From NCBI GenBank assembly GCA_016208875.1, contig JACQXD010000098.1, positions 1-32,108 of the forward strand: a DNA stretch of 32,108 bases, given 5' to 3'. Made by a program: the position numbers and the translations under genes. The stretch's first letter is position 1; the number at the start of each line of letters is the position of its first letter. Below, in pieces: positions 27,172 to 32,108 of this stretch. Source of the stretch: Nitrospirota bacterium (GTDB lineage Bacteria > Nitrospirota > Thermodesulfovibrionia > Thermodesulfovibrionales > UBA1546). The notes beneath the pieces are model-generated. The model did not search any database and was not told the origin of the DNA. It saw nothing but the letters and a program-made list of their open reading frames with translations.

Positions 27172-27741
27172 GTGAGGGATAGATTGGAATATCGGATAAT
27201 GGCGGCAGGGTCAGGAGGGCAGGGGATTTTATTCCTCGGTAAGCTGCTCGCATACGGCGGCATGATTGAAGGGAAAGAGGTAACGTGGTTTCCGTCTTAT
27301 GGAGCTGAGGTGCGCGGCGGTACGGCAAACTGTACCATAATTATCTCCGACGAAATGATCGGTTCTCCGATCGTCGGAAATCCCGAAGTCCTGATAGTCA
27401 TGAATGAAGCATCTCTTAAAAGATTTCAACCGAGATTAAAAAAGGGCGGATTGCTGATATTGGACTCATCCCGGATGAAGGGATGCGAGCTTAGGTCCGA
27501 TATAGATGTGTTAAAGGTTCCTGCAAGTGAGATAGCCGCCTCTATCGGAAACACAAAATATGCAAATATTATAATGTTAAGCGCCTTGCTTGCGAAGAGA
27601 GAGATTATAAAAGAGGTATCTGCAATCATCGCCCTCGAGGATTTGACCCCGGAGAGAAGGAAGAAAACCCTCGATGCGAACAAAAAGGCAATGGTGAAAG
27701 GCAGGGAATATATTGAAGATAAGAAAAGCAAAAACAACTGA
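27172..27741 (+). CDS. 2-oxoacid:ferredoxin oxidoreductase, gamma subunit
   Basis: IMAAGSGGQGILFLGKLLAYGGMIEGKEVTWFPSYGAEVRGGTANCTIIISDEMIGSPIV. Confidence 0.93.
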   Translation: MRDRLEYRIMAAGSGGQGILFLGKLLAYGGMIEGKEVTWFPSYGAEVRGGTANCTIIISDEMIGSPIVGNPEVLIVMNEASLKRFQPRLKKGGLLILDSSRMKGCELRSDIDVLKVPASEIAASIGNTKYANIIMLSALLAKREIIKEVSAIIALEDLTPERRKKTLDANKKAMVKGREYIEDKKSKNN

Positions 27742-28165
27742 TATCAAACAGGTGCAGAAGTTGATTAATGAATTTGCAAAGAAAGAAAAAATGCTGCCGC
27801 GATCACTCAATGACTTATATGAGAGCATAAGGGATATTTTAGTGTACGAGGATAAAGGACAGATAAAGGGTGCATGTGCCCTTCACATATTATGGGAAGA
27901 CCTTGCAGAGATAAGATCACTCGCAGTCAGAGAAGATTCGCAGGAGAAGGGTATCGGTAATCGTCTTCTGAAGACCTGTCTTACAGAGGCGAAACGGCTC
28001 GGCATAAAAAGGGTATTTGCGCTTACGTATCAGCCTGAATTTTTCAGGAAGATGGGTTTCAGCGATATAGACAAATCAAGGCTCCCTCAAAAGATATGGG
28101 GCGATTGCCTTAGATGCCCGCGATTCCCGGAATGCGATGAGTTCGCCGTTATCGTGGAATTTTAG
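27713..28165 (+). CDS. GNAT-family N-acetyltransferase (short ArgA-like)
   Basis: MKIRKAKTTDIKQVQKLINEFAKKEKMLPRSLNDLYESIRD..EIRSLAVREDSQEKGIGNRLLKTCLTEAKRLGI..IWGDCLRCPRFPECDEFAVIV. Confidence 0.85.
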   Translation: MKIRKAKTTDIKQVQKLINEFAKKEKMLPRSLNDLYESIRDILVYEDKGQIKGACALHILWEDLAEIRSLAVREDSQEKGIGNRLLKTCLTEAKRLGIKRVFALTYQPEFFRKMGFSDIDKSRLPQKIWGDCLRCPRFPECDEFAVIVEF

Positions 28166-28594
28166 AGATTCGATAGTGCTTCATTTATATATTCAAGAAT
28201 TCCATTATGGCATATAAAAGGTGTTGCTGGTGAAAAAAGCTTCTCTCCGTAGGTCTTTTTTTTATATCCTGCTGATTGTACTGTTGGGTCTGTTCGCATA
28301 CTCCAATACCTTTCGTGCCTCGTTTCAGTTTGATGACATCCCTATTATCGTTAATGGCCACATAATTAAAGATTTAAAGTTATTTGTCGAACCTACAAAG
28401 GCTAAAGATTTCAAAGGTCAATTTGAATACGAAACCTTTAAAAATAGATATATCGGTTATCTAACTTTTGCCCTTAATTATAGACTGCACGGACTCGATG
28501 TTGCGGGATATCACATTGTCAATTTTACAATACACATTATCAATGCGGTCCTTGTTTACTGGTTTGTAATCTTGACATTTAAAATACCATTCCT

Positions 28595-28626
28595 CAGCTA
28601 TCAGCCATCAGCTATCAGCTATCAGG
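28595..28626. repeat. Heptad tract CAGCYAT x4
   Basis: cagctat cagccat cagctat cagctat cagg. Confidence 0.9.
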
Positions 28627-28634
28627 ATAATACG

Positions 28635-28706
28635 GAAGATAAGAAGATAAGAAGATGGGAAGATAAGAATTTCTCAACTTCTCAACCTCTTAACTTCTCA
28701 ACTTCT
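28635..28706. repeat. Convergent octad pair: GAAGATAA x4 then TTCTCAAC x4
   Basis: gaagataa gaagataa gaagatgg gaagataa gaa / ttctcaac ttctcaac ctcttaac ttctcaac ttct. Confidence 0.9.
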
Positions 28707-28840
28707 ATTGCCTTATTTTCTGCTTTAATATTTGTAAGTCATCCGGTACATACACAGTCGGTTACTTACATATGGCAGAGGGTTGCTTCTCTTGCAACAC
28801 TCTTTTATCTCCTGTCGGTTGTGATGTATATCAAATTCAG

Positions 28841-28937
28841 GATACACGATACACGAGAAAGAAAAGCATACATCGTGCATCATGAATCGTGAATCATGCA
28901 TCGTGAGTCATGAATCATGGATCATGTATCTTGCATC
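28841..28937. repeat. Convergent heptad pair: GATNCAN x2 then NTGNATC x9
   Basis: gatacac gatacac ... gtgcatc atgaatc gtgaatc atgcatc gtgagtc atgaatc atggatc atgtatc ttgcatc. Confidence 0.93.
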
Positions 28938-29028
28938 GTTATTTTCCGCCGTTCTTGCAATGAAGACAAAGGAGACGGCATTCACATTGCCGCTGATAAT
29001 CGTTCTTCATGAATTAATGTTTTTTAGT

Positions 29029-29061
29029 GATTCACGATTCACGATTCACGATTCACGATTT
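29029..29061. repeat. Heptad tract GATTCAC x4
   Basis: gattcac x4 then gattt. Confidence 0.95.
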
Positions 29062-29382
29062 AAGAAAAGGGTTTTATTCCTAATCCCATTTCTCCTTACA
29101 ATGCTCATTATTCCTCTTACCCTTTTAGGAACTAATAAACCAATCGCAGACGTAGTAACCAATATGATCGGAGCAATCAATAAGTCGAAAGCGATGTCGA
29201 CGTGTGATTATCTACTTACTCAATTCAGGGTAATAGTTACATATATAAGGTTATTAGTCTTGCCCATAAATCAGAATTTTGACTATGACTATCCGGTATA
29301 CAATTCGTTTTTTGAACCGCAGATAGTGTTATCATTCCTTTTTTTGCTTTCTATTTTTGGACTTGGTGTCTATTTGTTTTAT

Positions 29383-29483
29383 CGTTCACGATTCACGATG
29401 CATGATACACCCTCCTTTAATTCCCCCCTTATTAAGGGGGGACATAGGGGGGTGTCACGCATTACGCATCACGCATTACGATT
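29383..29483. repeat. Composite: GATNCAN heptads, GC-rich palindrome, YACGCAT heptads
   Basis: gattcac gatgcat gatacac | cctcctttaattccccccttattaaggggggacataggggggtgt | cacgcat tacgcat cacgcat tacgatt. Confidence 0.85.
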
Positions 29484-29678
29484 AATCGCCTTCGGAGTTC
29501 TTTGGTTTTTTATAACATTATCTTTTGAATCAAGCATTATCCCGATTTCGCCCGCTCTTTTGTTTATGTCTCCCGTAAAAGCGAATATCGATGTGATATT
29601 CGAACACAGGGTATATTTGCCATCGATTGGTCTTATAGTAGCCTTCAGCACAGCTTTATTTCATGTTTTACAACGGAG

Positions 29679-29774
29679 CGACAGTACGACAGTGCGACAG
29701 TGCGACAGCGTGACAGAGCTAAGCAGGGATTCTTCCCATTCACCTATTCACCCATTCACCTATTCACCCATTCC
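29679..29774. repeat. Octad tracts CGACAGNN x5 and YATTCACC x4
   Basis: cgacagta cgacagtg cgacagtg cgacagcg tgacagag ... cattcacc tattcacc cattcacc tattcacc cattcc. Confidence 0.93.
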
Positions 29775-30352
29775 GATTATTGCTCTAATAGTTGTTCTTA
29801 CAATTGCTGCTTATCAGAGGAATATTGTATGGAAGGACGAAGTAAGCCTGTGGGAGGATGCGGCAAGCAAGAGTTCAAAGAAGGATAGGGTACATAATAA
29901 TCTCGGTAGAGCCTATGGAGATGAAGGCCGGTTTGATGAGGCTATAAAGCAGTTTAAAACTGCCATAGGATTAAATCCGTATTTTGCAAGAGCACACAAT
30001 TGTCTCGGTGCTGCATATCAAGCTAAAGGTCTTATCGACAGTGCAATAAATCATTACCAAATTGCAATAAAGCTCAAACCGAATGATCCCGATCCGCGTT
30101 ATAATCTCGGGCGCATATATTTTGATAGAGGAAATATGGATGTAGCACGTAGGGAATTTAAAGAGGTATTACGGATAAATCCCTCTTATTATGAAGCTCA
30201 AAGATTTCTTGAACTGACCTATTTTCCGGATAAGAAAAATAAATGAGGAGAAGTAAGAGATTTTTTTTATAAACCTTTAAATATATCCACGAATTTTTTG
30301 TTAAAATACCTACTGATGAAATGTTCGTAATAACGGTAAAAAAGAGCAGTTA

Positions 30353-31945
30353 ATGAAATACTATATTATTCTTATACTGCTTGTCATAATTGCCTTTGCA
30401 AACTCTCTCCAGAATTCGTTTGTATGGGATGATCATAACCTTATTCTTAATAACCCTAAGATTAATATCCCGGTAAAAGAAATGCCTCTACTTTTTAAAA
30501 CAACCTTATGGGAACTTTCTAAAGGCGTACGCGATGTTTATTACAGGCCTCTTGTCTCCTTGTTGTTCGTGCTGAATTACAAAATATGGGGACCTACCCC
30601 GATGGGCTTTCACCTGATAAATATTCTGTTTCACTTCATCAATGCAATATTAGTATATAGGGTGGGATTGCTTTTGTTAGACAGTGATAATAAAAAGCTA
30701 ATATCACTTATGGCAGCCTCCATTTTTGCCGTGCATCCTGTTCATAACGAGTCTGTGGGTAGACCCGCGGCAGGGGAGCCCCTGTTTGGTCTTTTTATAA
30801 TCCTGTTTCTTTATCTCTTTCTAAGAGACAGACGATACCTTTCATGGATTGCATTCTTCCTTGCCTTACTCTCAAAAGAGGCGGCGGTAATGCTGCCCTT
30901 TGCACTGGTGATTCTTACAATTTATAAAAAGGGGATAAAGAGGGGTGTGGCTGAGATAATACCCTATATATCTTTGGTCGGCATATATCTTATTATAAGG
31001 GCGATGGTTGTTGATTTCGTTTGGGGGAGTAAGATAGACCAGCCGGTATCTGCCTGGATATTCACAATGGCTGCTGCAACCTTAGATTACACAAGACTTC
31101 TCATAATTCCTTACCCTCTAAGTCCTTATTATCCGGCCAGATGGTATATGTCTGTATTTGAAACAAAGGTAATTTTTGCGCTACTGACTTTAACTACGGT
31201 TTCTTTTATTGGATTTAAGATCAGAAAAGACAAGGTGATGCTTTTTCTGCTCGTATTTGTTTTTATTATGGTTGTGCCAGTCATATTTAAGGTCAATACC
31301 TTTCGTGTGGGTTATGAACTTATAGCCATATTCATGGTTATCACAATTTCTTCGAATATGGTATGGAAGAATGACGGTACTCTTTTTAGGAAAATTGTAA
31401 AAGAGTTTCCGGATGCTTCCTTTGCATATAATAATCTCGGCGTGTACTTTAAGGAGAAGGGGGAATTCGATAAGGTAATCGAGTATTTTGAAATATCCCT
31501 TAAAACAGGGCATGGGAGTAATGCCCTTAGTTATTTTAATCTCGGTGATGTTCAGTACGGACTTAAAAATTATGAAAAGGCACTGGACTATTTTAAAAAG
31601 GCGTTGAATTTTAAATCAGACGAACAGCTACATTTAGCTGCACTAAACAAGCTTGGAAGGACATATAGTGCAATGGGACAGACGGAGAATGCCATCGAGA
31701 CATTTAAAAAGGCGATAATCCTTTTCCCATTGGATACTGTTCCTTATAATAATCTTGGTGTCCAATACATTAAGGCCAGCAGACCAGACTTTGCAGCTGA
31801 GATTCTCGAAAAGGGCTTGAAGATCGGCGAGTCCCCCGCTCTCCGCAGCAATCTTTCTCTTGCTTATGCTGAACAAATAAAAAGGGATGCCAATTCAGGT
31901 CTTATTAAAAGGGCAAACAGACCATCAAAGATGATTCATTTATGA
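30353..31945 (+). CDS. GT-C/TMTC-like multi-TM protein with C-terminal TPRs (intact paralog, no repeat inserts)
   Basis: NSFVWDDHNLILNNPKI, FHFINAILVYRVG, FAVHPVHNESVGRPAAGEPLFGLFIIL; C-terminal TPRs. Confidence 0.88.
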   Translation: MKYYIILILLVIIAFANSLQNSFVWDDHNLILNNPKINIPVKEMPLLFKTTLWELSKGVRDVYYRPLVSLLFVLNYKIWGPTPMGFHLINILFHFINAILVYRVGLLLLDSDNKKLISLMAASIFAVHPVHNESVGRPAAGEPLFGLFIILFLYLFLRDRRYLSWIAFFLALLSKEAAVMLPFALVILTIYKKGIKRGVAEIIPYISLVGIYLIIRAMVVDFVWGSKIDQPVSAWIFTMAAATLDYTRLLIIPYPLSPYYPARWYMSVFETKVIFALLTLTTVSFIGFKIRKDKVMLFLLVFVFIMVVPVIFKVNTFRVGYELIAIFMVITISSNMVWKNDGTLFRKIVKEFPDASFAYNNLGVYFKEKGEFDKVIEYFEISLKTGHGSNALSYFNLGDVQYGLKNYEKALDYFKKALNFKSDEQLHLAALNKLGRTYSAMGQTENAIETFKKAIILFPLDTVPYNNLGVQYIKASRPDFAAEILEKGLKIGESPALRSNLSLAYAEQIKRDANSGLIKRANRPSKMIHL

Positions 31946-31946
31946 T

Positions 31947-32108
31947 ATGAAAAAGAGATTTTTTCATATGCCTATTGTTCATGTCCTGCTAATCGCAGTA
32001 TTGGGGATTTTTGCCTATTCAAATACATTTCATGCTTCTTTCTACTTTGATGACATGTCCAATATTGTTGAAAATCCCACAGTCAAAGACTTAAAGTTTT
32101 TTAGCGAA
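31947..32108 (+). CDS. Third GT-C/TMTC-like paralog, truncated by window edge
   Basis: MKKRFFHMPIVHVLLIAVLGIFAYSNTFHASFYFDDMSNIVENPTVKDLKFFSE, close to the N-terminus of the 28221 ORF. Confidence 0.85.
   Translation, partial: MKKRFFHMPIVHVLLIAVLGIFAYSNTFHASFYFDDMSNIVENPTVKDLKFFSE

Larger units (their letters stand above)
28221..30246 (+). pseudogene. GT-C/TMTC-like multi-TM protein with C-terminal TPRs, split by a frameshift in a heptad tract (ORFs 28221-28892 and 28882-30246)
   Basis: Two overlapping ORFs together align with the intact paralog 30353-31945 (NTFRASFQFDD / NSLQNSFVWDD; NFTIHIINAVLVYW / NILFHFINAILVYR; VSHPVHTQSV / AVHPVHNESV). Confidence 0.85.

Noticed and set aside
28595-29774. 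Possible CRISPR array from the many short repeats
   Set aside because: Units are 7-8 bp and contiguous, with no spacers of uniform length and no cas genes.

Overview
A 32 kb bacterial chromosomal window. By gene content it resembles Nitrospirota/Desulfobacterota-type anaerobes, but that is inference. It mixes housekeeping genes (miaA, rlmN, hemB, GTP-type PEPCK, prmC, atpB/atpE, hslUV, xerC, tRNA-Leu, ppx/gppA, a GGDEF protein, 2-oxoacid:ferredoxin oxidoreductase beta and gamma) with small toxin-antitoxin modules (PIN/VapC-like, two MNT/HEPN), gene relics, and three tandem paralogous GT-C/TMTC-like TPR membrane proteins, the last cut by the window edge. The most unusual feature is a dispersed set of 7- and 8-bp-period micro-repeat tracts. 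The main heptad is GATNCAN / NTGNATC; others are AGCTNNN, TTTCAAG, GGTGAATN, GAAGNTNA and CGACAGNN. Several tracts sit as convergent inverted pairs, and several are read through in frame inside real genes. The octad tracts in miaA and in a TPR membrane protein encode the same peptide, HSPIHPFT. A 9-unit heptad tract lies exactly where the TPR membrane-protein ORF is split by a frameshift, and loss of one 7-bp unit would restore a single ORF. Longer palindromic elements with covarying stems are also present; one supplies the C-terminus of HemB. The other main candidate is an uncharacterised tandem-duplicated kinase-like protein directly downstream of PEPCK.
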